Positions 7,463-14,983 of a DNA stretch of 64,000 bases are shown here, one piece after another. How positions within the stretch are numbered: position 1 is the stretch's first letter; every line of letters starts with the position of its first letter. Both the position numbers and the translations under genes were made by a program. Below the pieces are notes generated by a model. That model ran no database searches, was not told the DNA's origin, and saw only the letters and a program-made list of their open reading frames with translations. Source of the stretch: UBA3792 sp946185305 (lineage in GTDB: Bacteria; Bacillota; Clostridia; Christensenellales; CAG-138); contig CAMHJE010000003.1 of assembly GCA_946185305.1 (NCBI GenBank), positions 16,253 to 80,252 on the forward strand, given 5' to 3'.

Positions 7463-9771
7463 AAAACACGGCAAAGCCCAAGCGAAGCAAAGTCGCTGTC
7501 ATTATCATTCTTATTCTTGTTGCGCTGCTGGCCGCAGGCGGCGGCATTGCCGGTTTTTTGGCCGGTTCGGCGCAAAAGACGTATGAAGCCGCTTTGACCG
7601 CTTTGGACGGCGGCTTTGCGGCGCTGTCCGCAGGCGACGAGGCCATCGAAAAGCTGCAAGGCAATCCGTTCGGCGCGGGCAGGATCGAGGCGATTCGCGC
7701 GCGGCAGACCGAAATCACCGCTGCTGAGATCCAGCGGCTGATCGACGCGGACGAGCTGGACAGCGCGGAAGCAATATTGAACGGCGCGACCGTCCCGGAA
7801 AAGGAGACTTTTGCGAATGCGATTGCCGTGCGGCGCCAGGAAATTGCCGACGCCGACGCTTACGCGGCGGCAGACGCCCTCGAAGCGAGCGGCGACGAGA
7901 TCGGTGCGCTGACGGCGTTTGTCGCGCTCGGCTCGTATGCGGACGCGGCGCAGCGTGCCGCAGCGATTCAGATGCGGCTCGACTATGCAAATGCGGAAGC
8001 CGTGTTCACCGGAGAGAATTATGAAGAGGGGATCGCGGCCTTGCGCGCCTTGGGCACGGCGCAGGGCGATGAAGCGGCGGATCGGCTCGAAGCGACGTAC
8101 CTTGCGGTGCTTGCCGAGCAAAAGGAAGCGCTGCGGCTCTCCATCATCGAAGCGGCGCAGGGAAAGCTCAAGGCAGGGCTTTGGTATACCGCAGGTTTTG
8201 CGGATGCGCCGATGCTTTCGGGCGACGCGCGCTATCCCGCGGCTCCCCGGCAGGCCGATGCGGTTTTTTCGGGATTTGCCGGCGTATTTTGGATTAAGGA
8301 CGGAAGCATAGTCGGGTATAACGATGCGTTCGGCGGCAGAGACAAGCTCGAAGCCATGACCGATATCAAGACCATGGCCGTCGGGTTGAATCATGCGGTC
8401 GTGGTGCATCAAAACGGACGCGTGGAGGGGATCGGCTGCAACGTTGCCGGTCAAATTGAATTCGGGCGGCTGAACCATATCGAATCGGCTGCGGCGGGCG
8501 CATGGCATACTGTCGTGCTGCAGCAAAGCGGGCATGTCGATGCGGTCGGAAGCAACGACCGCGGGCAATGCGACGTGCAGAGCTGGAACGACGTAACGGC
8601 GATTGCGGCTGGACTTTGGCACACGGTCGCGCTGAAAAATGACGGTACGGTTCTGGCGACGGGCGACAATACCTACAGGCAATGCGACGTGCAGGACTGG
8701 ACGGATATCATCGCCATCGACTGCGGCGCCTGTACGACCGTCGGACTGCGGAAGGACGGCACGGTCGTCTTTGCGGGCGACAACGCGGCGGGGCAGGGCA
8801 ACGTTTCGGACTGGACCGAGATCGCGGCTGTCGCGGCGGGCGCCTACCACACGGCGGCGGTGCGGCTCGACGGCACCGTGCTGTATGCGGGCATCGACAC
8901 CTGCGGGCAGACGGCGTTTGCCGATAAGCTGTTTACAAACGAATGGGTCTGTGAAACGGCGTGTGAAAGCCATATCATGGCCGACGGCGTCGCCACCGCG
9001 TACATCGAGGGCGAGGGCAGCGAGCGCGGGCCGTGGCTCTATTGCGGCAGGGACGGCGCGGCAATGATCATTATTGACGAATCGGAAGCAAAGCAGCCGT
9101 TCCGCGCGGATCTGTTTGCGGTTTCGACCGCGCTGCCGGGCGGCCGTGTGACGGATCCGGAAGCAAGCGGCAAGGTGATCCGAATGAGCACCGCGCTGCC
9201 GGAGGAGCAGGCGCGCGCGGCCAAGGCGGTCATCGGGTTTACGGGCGATTATCTGGCGTATACCTCGAACCGCAAGGGCGTGATGATGCGCAACGGGATC
9301 GTCTATTACGACCGCAGCGAAACGACGACGCTTGCAATCCTGCCGGACGGCACGCTGAAAATCTACAATGCCGGGGAAATCACCGCGCAGCAGCTGTTGG
9401 ACATGGGCGTAAGGGACAGCTTTTCCTTCGGTCCGGTGCTGGTGAACGACGGACAAGCAGCAATGCCCAAGCGCGTGGAGCAGGGCGTGTATACGATGCG
9501 CGTCGGCTTCGGCTATACCGATCCGTATCACTATGTCGTCGGCGTGGCAATGCGCGACCGCTTGCAGCAAATGACGCTGACCGAGCTTTCCGAGCTGTTC
9601 GTGCGCTACGGCTGCCGCGTTGCTTATAACTTCGACGGCGGCCATTCGACCTCGCTTGTGTTCATGGGAAAGGAGCTGTCCATGCTGACGCTGCGCGATA
9701 CGCCGCACAGCAACATCCGCGCCCTCAGCGATATCCTTGTGTTCATGACGGATGAACGAGTCGGAAACTGA
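7459..9771 (+). CDS. Membrane-anchored protein with RCC1 repeats and a phosphodiester glycosidase (NAGPA-like) domain
   Basis: The 770-residue product has an N-terminal membrane helix (about 14-35), then a helical alanine-rich region to about residue 235. Five RCC1-type repeats follow at about 277-490 (HAVVVHQNGRVEGIG, HTVALKNDGTVLATG and similar), which would form a beta-propeller. The C-terminus, about 545-770, carries the phosphodiester glycosidase signature GRDFSFGPVLVNDG-like text (SFSFGPVLVNDG) and YNFDGGHSTSLV. That domain, first known from the enzyme uncovering mannose 6-phosphate, cleaves sugar phosphodiesters. Translational coupling to the alpha-galactosidase suggests a shared role with extracellular glycans; the exact substrate is unknown. 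Confidence 0.8.
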   Translation: MKNTAKPKRSKVAVIIILILVALLAAGGGIAGFLAGSAQKTYEAALTALDGGFAALSAGDEAIEKLQGNPFGAGRIEAIRARQTEITAAEIQRLIDADELDSAEAILNGATVPEKETFANAIAVRRQEIADADAYAAADALEASGDEIGALTAFVALGSYADAAQRAAAIQMRLDYANAEAVFTGENYEEGIAALRALGTAQGDEAADRLEATYLAVLAEQKEALRLSIIEAAQGKLKAGLWYTAGFADAPMLSGDARYPAAPRQADAVFSGFAGVFWIKDGSIVGYNDAFGGRDKLEAMTDIKTMAVGLNHAVVVHQNGRVEGIGCNVAGQIEFGRLNHIESAAAGAWHTVVLQQSGHVDAVGSNDRGQCDVQSWNDVTAIAAGLWHTVALKNDGTVLATGDNTYRQCDVQDWTDIIAIDCGACTTVGLRKDGTVVFAGDNAAGQGNVSDWTEIAAVAAGAYHTAAVRLDGTVLYAGIDTCGQTAFADKLFTNEWVCETACESHIMADGVATAYIEGEGSERGPWLYCGRDGAAMIIIDESEAKQPFRADLFAVSTALPGGRVTDPEASGKVIRMSTALPEEQARAAKAVIGFTGDYLAYTSNRKGVMMRNGIVYYDRSETTTLAILPDGTLKIYNAGEITAQQLLDMGVRDSFSFGPVLVNDGQAAMPKRVEQGVYTMRVGFGYTDPYHYVVGVAMRDRLQQMTLTELSELFVRYGCRVAYNFDGGHSTSLVFMGKELSMLTLRDTPHSNIRALSDILVFMTDERVGN

Positions 9772-9791
9772 TTAAGCATAGTATATAAAAC

Positions 9792-9820
9792 CGCACGGCA
9801 GAACACCGTGCGATTTTCCT
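9792..9820. terminator. Intrinsic terminator between convergent genes
   Basis: CGCACGG-type stem: CCGCACGG (9791-9798) pairs with CCGTGCG (9806-9812) around a short loop, followed by ATTTTCCTT. It lies between the converging RCC1 protein and LRR lipoprotein genes. Confidence 0.65.
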
Positions 9821-9832
9821 TGTTTTGGCGGT

Positions 9833-11410
9833 TTAATCCGGCAGGAACGGTTCCTCCGGAACGTTGGTTTTCAGCATCGAACGGAACGCGGAAAAGCGCG
9901 GATGGTCGCGCCAGCCGAGGTTCGTGCTCGATACCGAAGTCAGATCATACTGCGCGTTCGGGAACGCGGCCAGCAGCGCGTCGAGGCTCTCCTTGGAGCA
10001 ATAATCCTGCGTCTGCTTGCCGATCCAGATGCGTTCTAATTTTTTGCAGTTTTGCAGCGGAGAAAGATCTGCCGTATGCGTGATGCAAAGGTTCACATCC
10101 AACAGCTCCGGCAGCTCGCCGAGCGTCGAGATATCCGAGATCGGGTTCATAAACAGCTCGACGTATTTCAGCTGCGTGCAGTTTTGCAGCGGCGTGATAT
10201 CCTTGAGCCGCCGGTTGTCGGCCAGGATCAGCACCTGCAATTTGGTGAGATGCTTGATCCAGGAGATGTCCGCAATCTGGTTGTGGCCGAGATCGAGCAC
10301 GATCAGATCGGTGCAGTATTGCAGCACGGACACGTCGTTCGCATCCTGCCGGTTGTTGTTGTTGCCGTCCTGCATCGTTGAAAAGGCGATAGCGTCGGTG
10401 CGGCAGCGCCATTTATGGAACCGCACGGTCCAAACGACCTTGGTGTTCGGATAGCGGCTCTGTAAAAGGCCGAGCTGCGGGTTTGTCAGATTGCATCCGT
10501 CCAGCTCGATGCGTTCAAGTGCTTCAAACGCTCCGAGCTCGTCGGAAAACGCCTCCGCATCGGCAATCTTCGCGTCGTGCAGGTCGAGCATGGGCGTCAT
10601 GCTGTCGTATACCTTGCCGTTCAGCGTCACATTCCGGTGCAGGCGCACGGCCGGAAACGCGTTTTTCAGCGCCGCGGCTTCCTCGTCGGTCAGCGCACAG
10701 GCGTAGCAATCCAAATCACTTACGTGCGGGTGACAGGCAAGCCAGCCGGTAATCTCCTGCAGCGGCGCCTCCGTGATCGTCAGTTCGACGGCGGAAGAAT
10801 CCGACGCGCCGAAGTACGCGTCATTCCACAGCACGGTCAGCTCCGGCCGCAGTGCAAGCAGCATAGCGGCTGCCTCCCGTCCGTCGGACAGCAGCGTAAG
10901 CTCCACGCGTTCGAGCGCCGGAAGCTGTGAAAGCAGCATGTTCCACGTTTCGGCATCGGTCGGCGCGTCAGCGGGAAGGGAAAGCGCAATCACGGTGTCG
11001 GGCGCGGCGCCGTCCGGAAACCGACAGCGCACGGTCAGCGCCGGGTGCGCGGCTTCCCATTGGAGCAGCTGCGCCCAGTCGGAAAGATGATCGGTCCAGC
11101 CTTCATTAAACTGTATATCTATTTCCCGCAAAGCGGGCAGCTTTTGGAGCGCATCGTCGAGTGCGTCAAACGAAGAAATCGGCATCTGAACAGCAATCGC
11201 TTCGGCATCCGGCGCATAGCTTTGCCCGAACACAGAAACCGGCTCCGGCGTCGGCTCCGGTGTGGGCTGCGGGGAAGGCGTCTCGGTCACGACCGGCGCA
11301 TGCGTGGGCGTCGGGGCAGGCGCAGCGACAGGCGCGGCGGTTTCGCCGCAGCCGTAAAGACACAGCGCCAACAGCAGCGCGCCGGTGATAAAAAGACGAT
11401 TTTTGCTCAC
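9833..11410 (-). CDS. Leucine-rich-repeat lipoprotein
   Basis: This exported lipoprotein of about 525 residues has the signal VSKNRLFITG, a hydrophobic run and the lipobox LYGC, then a Pro-Thr spacer. About 60-270 is a degenerate repeat region; 330-480 contains clear leucine-rich repeats of about 21 residues (LIVLDLGHNQIADI, LQVLILADNRRLKDI, LKYVELFMNPISDI), which form a protein-binding solenoid. I prefer the GTG at 11410 because GAGGTGG lies 6 bases upstream; the frame also opens with a TTG at 11422 that would put the ribosome binding site inside the gene. Function unknown, probably adhesion or binding at the cell surface. Confidence 0.75.
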   Translation of the reverse strand: MSKNRLFITGALLLALCLYGCGETAAPVAAPAPTPTHAPVVTETPSPQPTPEPTPEPVSVFGQSYAPDAEAIAVQMPISSFDALDDALQKLPALREIDIQFNEGWTDHLSDWAQLLQWEAAHPALTVRCRFPDGAAPDTVIALSLPADAPTDAETWNMLLSQLPALERVELTLLSDGREAAAMLLALRPELTVLWNDAYFGASDSSAVELTITEAPLQEITGWLACHPHVSDLDCYACALTDEEAAALKNAFPAVRLHRNVTLNGKVYDSMTPMLDLHDAKIADAEAFSDELGAFEALERIELDGCNLTNPQLGLLQSRYPNTKVVWTVRFHKWRCRTDAIAFSTMQDGNNNNRQDANDVSVLQYCTDLIVLDLGHNQIADISWIKHLTKLQVLILADNRRLKDITPLQNCTQLKYVELFMNPISDISTLGELPELLDVNLCITHTADLSPLQNCKKLERIWIGKQTQDYCSKESLDALLAAFPNAQYDLTSVSSTNLGWRDHPRFSAFRSMLKTNVPEEPFLPD

Positions 11411-11482
11411 AATCCACCTCAAAAATACGGTAAAATCCTACCCAAACCATACCATATTTCCAACCGGATTGCAATACTGTGC

Positions 11483-12511
11483 TTACGGCTCCGGACTTCG
11501 TCCCATCGGCAGCAGCCGCACCCAATACCCTACGCCGTCCTGCTTCAGATAGCGCGTATAGCCCGAAAGCCCCTTCGGCGGTTCCGGCGTATACGCCCCG
11601 CGTACCGCAAGGATGCGCACGCGCTCGCCGCGGTGCTGCCAAAGCCCCTCAAAGCGCATCCGGTCGCCGTCCTGCACGGCGCGCCATACCGCCCCCGGAA
11701 AGATCGCGGGGAACAGCCGGATCGGGGCGGTCTGCTCGTGCCGTACATGCAAAAGCGGCGCCGCTACATCGTAGGGAACCGCGTCTTCGCAGGCGACGTC
11801 AGTCTTTGCAGCGGACGAAAAGCCCGTGCGATCAGAAGGCGAACACGCCGAAATATCCCGATTTTGCACCGAAAAATCCTCCGTATTATCCACAGTATCC
11901 ACCGGGTTATCCACAGTCTGCCCCGAAATAGGGATAGATATGGTTTCCGTCGCAGGCATCGGATGTCGTGCTTCTAAACGGGAAAAGACGGATTTTGCCC
12001 GATAAACAATGGGATTTTCGGCAAAATCAACAAAAGTCGGCACACTGTCGCCGGATTTCTTATCATGCGACATTTTTACACCTGATTCATCCGTATCCTG
12101 TATTTGGGGCGCGGAAACCGGCTCTGCCGTCTGCCGATCCGGCACGGAATCCGGCGCAGCGGGCGATTCGACGGACGGAATCTCCTCCGCTTTTTGCGCA
12201 GCCATCGGCTCGCATTTTACATGATTGGGATTATTTTGGGATAAGCGATAGAGCAATTCGCTTGTTGTGACACCGCTGCCGGGCGCGACGCCGCCATAGA
12301 CCAGCGCGCCGTCCTTCGTGCCGAGCAATCCCTCCGGAACGGCGGCAGGCGCGCTGTCGCCGGGGCGCAGAGGGAGCTGTCGACCGTCGGCAAACAGCGT
12401 CGCTTCGGCGTCGATGGGGCGGGAGAGCGAGAAGGTTGCGCGACCGTTCTGGACGCAGACGCGGCCGACGACGGTGCCGTTTTTATGCTTGATCGGAAAG
12501 TAGAAAAACAT
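11483..12511 (-). CDS. Conserved hypothetical protein with conserved ends and a variable middle
   Basis: The product is about 342 residues. The N-terminal 90 residues (MFFYFPIKHKNGTVVG, then short beta-like segments) and the C-terminal 80 (FEGLWQHRGERVRIL, GYTRYLKQDGVGYWVR) look folded; the middle is low-complexity and probably disordered. There is no signal peptide or membrane helix. The ATG at 12511 is preceded by GAGGTGATTTTTTC, a good ribosome binding site; the frame is open further upstream but without a better start. I do not recognise a family. It diverges from rqcP. Confidence 0.6.
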   Translation of the reverse strand: MFFYFPIKHKNGTVVGRVCVQNGRATFSLSRPIDAEATLFADGRQLPLRPGDSAPAAVPEGLLGTKDGALVYGGVAPGSGVTTSELLYRLSQNNPNHVKCEPMAAQKAEEIPSVESPAAPDSVPDRQTAEPVSAPQIQDTDESGVKMSHDKKSGDSVPTFVDFAENPIVYRAKSVFSRLEARHPMPATETISIPISGQTVDNPVDTVDNTEDFSVQNRDISACSPSDRTGFSSAAKTDVACEDAVPYDVAAPLLHVRHEQTAPIRLFPAIFPGAVWRAVQDGDRMRFEGLWQHRGERVRILAVRGAYTPEPPKGLSGYTRYLKQDGVGYWVRLLPMGRSPEP

Positions 12512-12531
12512 GAAAAAATCACCTCGTTCTA

Positions 12532-12560
12532 TTGTATAACACCGGTTTTCGTTGTATGAT
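12532..12560 (+). promoter_or_regulatory. Promoter for rqcP-ispDF
   Basis: TTGTAT (12532-12537), 17 bases, TATGAT (12555-12560), 57 bases upstream of the rqcP start. Confidence 0.5.
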
Positions 12561-12617
12561 AGAATTATCAAAATATACGGTCGTGCGGCGAAAAACTGCG
12601 CGGCGACGGAGGAAAAT

Positions 12618-12863
12618 ATGCGTTTGGATAAATGGCTGAAGGTATCGCGCATCATCAAGCGCCGCACGGTGGCGAACGAGGCGGCGGACGCAGGCCGCAT
12701 CTCGATCAACGGCAAGGTTGCCAAACCCTCGACCGAGGTAAAGCCCAGCGATACGCTCGATATCCTGCTCGGCGGCAAGCACTTTCTGTGCCGTGTCGAA
12801 AAAACGCCGGAGGTCGTGCGCAAGGAGGATGCCGATTCGCTCTATACGGTGATCCAGGGATGA
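12618..12863 (+). CDS. rqcP: S4-domain RNA-binding protein RqcP (YabO)
   Basis: This 81-residue protein is almost entirely one S4 fold: MRLDKWLKVSRIIKRRTVAN, GRISINGKVAKPSTEVKPSD. In Firmicutes RqcP binds the 50S subunit with RqcH and helps add C-terminal alanine tails to stalled nascent chains during ribosome quality control. Length and sequence fit the family. The ATG at 12618 is chosen because GGAGGAAAAT precedes it and homologues begin MRLDK. Its stop overlaps the ispDF start (ATGA). Confidence 0.88.
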   Translation: MRLDKWLKVSRIIKRRTVANEAADAGRISINGKVAKPSTEVKPSDTLDILLGGKHFLCRVEKTPEVVRKEDADSLYTVIQG

Positions 12864-13975
12864 TCGCCGGGATCCTGCTCTGCGCGGGCAGCGCAACGCG
12901 CATGGGCTTCGATAAGCTGACGACGCCGCTCGGCGGCTGCACAGCGGTCGAACGTTCAATGGCACTGTTGACGCTCGGCGGCTGTGAGACGCTTGTGCTC
13001 GTCACAAGCGAGCAGAACGAAGCCTATATCCGCTCGCTGCCGTGTGCCGTGCCGACCGTCGTGGTGCGCGGCGGCGCGACCCGCACCGAATCGGTGCGAA
13101 ACGGGCTTTTGGCGGCAAAGAGCGCGGAAATTGCAGTCATTCATGATGCGGCGCGCTGCTTCACGCCCGCAGGCTGCGTGGCGGCATGCATCGAAAGCGC
13201 AAGGCAGTACGGCAGCGGCGTGCTGGCCATGCCGGTGGCCGATACGGTCGTGCGCACCGACGGCGCGGCCTACGAAACGCTCGACCGGACGAACCTTTGG
13301 CGCACGCAGACCCCGCAGGCGTTTTCGTATGCCGAGATTCTCGACGCCTATACCCGCGCGGACGGCGGCGCGACCGACGATGCCGCGCTGTACGCCTGCT
13401 TTATCGGCACGCCTCACATGGTGCCCGGCAGCGAAAGGGCGAGAAAACTGACGACCGCCGCAGACTGGCAATGGGCAAAGGAACAATTGATGAGTTATAC
13501 CAAAATTGGGACAGGTTTTGATACACACCGCCTTGTCGAAAACCGCCGTCTGATCCTCGGCGGGGTGGAAATTCCCTACGAAAAGGGGCTGCTGGGCCAT
13601 TCCGACGCCGATGTGCTGCTGCATGCCATCATCGACGCGATCATGGGCGCCGCCGCTCTCGGCGATATCGGTGCGGCGTTCCCGGATAACGACGCGGCTT
13701 ATAAGAATATTGACAGCCGCGTACTGCTGCGTCGTACTTTTGATATGGTACAAAAACGGGACATGCAGATCGTACAGCTGGACGCGACGATTCTCTGTCA
13801 GCGTCCGAAGCTGCGGCTCTACATCGACCAAATGCGCCGCAACATCGCCGCCGATCTCGACCTTGCGCTCGAAAACGTCTCGGTCAAGGCGACGACGACC
13901 GAGGGTATGAACGCCGAGGGGCAGGGCTTATGTATCTCCGCACAGGCGGTCGCGCAGGTGCGCTGCGCGGAGTGA
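12860..13975 (+). CDS. ispDF: Bifunctional IspD/IspF enzyme of the MEP isoprenoid pathway
   Basis: One 371-residue chain carries two steps of isoprenoid precursor synthesis. Residues 1-210 are IspD (2-C-methylerythritol 4-phosphate cytidylyltransferase): LLCAGSATRMGFDKL is the CTP-binding loop, IHDAARCF and RTQTPQAF follow. Residues 212-371 are IspF (cyclodiphosphate synthase): IGTGFDTHRL gives the metal-binding Asp and His, GHSDADVLLHAI and AFPDND complete the site, and ATTTEGM near the end binds cytidine. The two enzymes are separate in many bacteria but fused in several lineages. The step between them, IspE, is not in the window. Coupled to rqcP by a 4-base overlap. Confidence 0.93.
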   Translation: MIAGILLCAGSATRMGFDKLTTPLGGCTAVERSMALLTLGGCETLVLVTSEQNEAYIRSLPCAVPTVVVRGGATRTESVRNGLLAAKSAEIAVIHDAARCFTPAGCVAACIESARQYGSGVLAMPVADTVVRTDGAAYETLDRTNLWRTQTPQAFSYAEILDAYTRADGGATDDAALYACFIGTPHMVPGSERARKLTTAADWQWAKEQLMSYTKIGTGFDTHRLVENRRLILGGVEIPYEKGLLGHSDADVLLHAIIDAIMGAAALGDIGAAFPDNDAAYKNIDSRVLLRRTFDMVQKRDMQIVQLDATILCQRPKLRLYIDQMRRNIAADLDLALENVSVKATTTEGMNAEGQGLCISAQAVAQVRCAE

Positions 13976-14010
13976 AACGCCTTTACGGGGTGCGGTAATA
14001 AGGAGAAGAT

Positions 14011-14856
14011 ATGCTAATATTGCAATTTTCGGATATTCTGCGAAAGGCGGGAATTGATCCGACAAAGACGAAATTGATTCGTCATGCGCTTGCAGATGAA
14101 GGTTTTTCAAAATGCTATCGTGCTGACTTAATTGATGAATACACAGCCCATCAGCGAAAGAATTTTAGTAAGGGATATCTGTATTGGGCGGTGTTTATCA
14201 GCGACAAAGGTAGTTATGCCCGATTCCACGCATTGTATCGTGTTATAGAAGAAAGACCGGACACGCCCGATCTCAAACCGCATAATTGGCCTAATGATAG
14301 CGATTTCCAAGGAAAAGAGTCGTTCTTTATATTGCAAAGAGAAAGCATTTTTGAGGAATATGAAGGCCGCATTCTAATTGATTGGGGTAAATCTGCAAGA
14401 ATGTGGCATCAAAAGGGAATAACCGATAAGCCGATCATCGCTATACAATCTGCAAATAAGCAGCCGTTTCCGGGCTATGAAAGGATTGTTTTATCGTTTG
14501 ATAAACTGAAAGAAATCATAGATAATTACCTTGATTATGAACTATGGCAGAGTGCATTGTCTTCGGTTTATGCGATTTATCTGATAACCGATACAAAGAC
14601 AGGTAAGCAATACGTCGGATCAGCTTACGGACAGGACGGTCTTTTGGGGCGGTGGCGCTGTTATGTGGACTGCTATCATGGAAATAATAAGAAAATAAAA
14701 GAATTGATACTGAATAAACCGGAGCAATATCGACATTTTCAATTTTCAATATTACAGTTGCTCGAAAAAACTGTGACAAACGACGAAGTAATTCAATTAG
14801 AAAGTCTATGGAAACGAAAACTTCGTACAATAGAATTTGGCATGAACGATAATTGA
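14011..14856 (+). CDS. GIY-YIG nuclease-domain protein, AT-rich and probably acquired
   Basis: The 281-residue product ends in a GIY-YIG nuclease-like domain at about 184-275: VYAIYLITD, KQYVGSAYG, the catalytic arginine in LLGRWR and a metal-binding glutamate in QLESLWKRKL. The N-terminal 180 residues are a separate domain I do not recognise; it could bind DNA or sense a partner. Base composition is clearly more AT-rich than the flanking ispDF and uvrA, as is codon use, so horizontal gain is likely. AAGGAG precedes the ATG. GIY-YIG proteins act in restriction, homing and repair; an orphan defence role is possible but unproven. Confidence 0.75.
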   Translation: MLILQFSDILRKAGIDPTKTKLIRHALADEGFSKCYRADLIDEYTAHQRKNFSKGYLYWAVFISDKGSYARFHALYRVIEERPDTPDLKPHNWPNDSDFQGKESFFILQRESIFEEYEGRILIDWGKSARMWHQKGITDKPIIAIQSANKQPFPGYERIVLSFDKLKEIIDNYLDYELWQSALSSVYAIYLITDTKTGKQYVGSAYGQDGLLGRWRCYVDCYHGNNKKIKELILNKPEQYRHFQFSILQLLEKTVTNDEVIQLESLWKRKLRTIEFGMNDN

Positions 14857-14905
14857 TATAGCAAACACTGCATCATTGTGACATTAACTAAATGATAAAA
14901 AATTA

Positions 14906-14934
14906 TTGACATTAAAAATCATTTCGGATAGAAT
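14906..14934 (+). promoter_or_regulatory. Strong vegetative promoter for uvrA
   Basis: TTGACA (14906-14911), exactly 17 bases, TAGAAT (14929-14934). It lies 50 bases before the uvrA ATG. No LexA-type box (GAAC-N4-GTTC) was seen around it. Confidence 0.75.
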
Positions 14935-14983
14935 GAAGGTCCGAAAGCCCTCACAGGGCAAAGAAATACAGGAAAGCACATAC

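Noticed and set aside
7393..9708. A 771-codon open frame on the minus strand opposite the RCC1 protein
   Set aside because: Rich in Arg and His as expected of an antisense shadow; the plus strand has clear RCC1 repeats.
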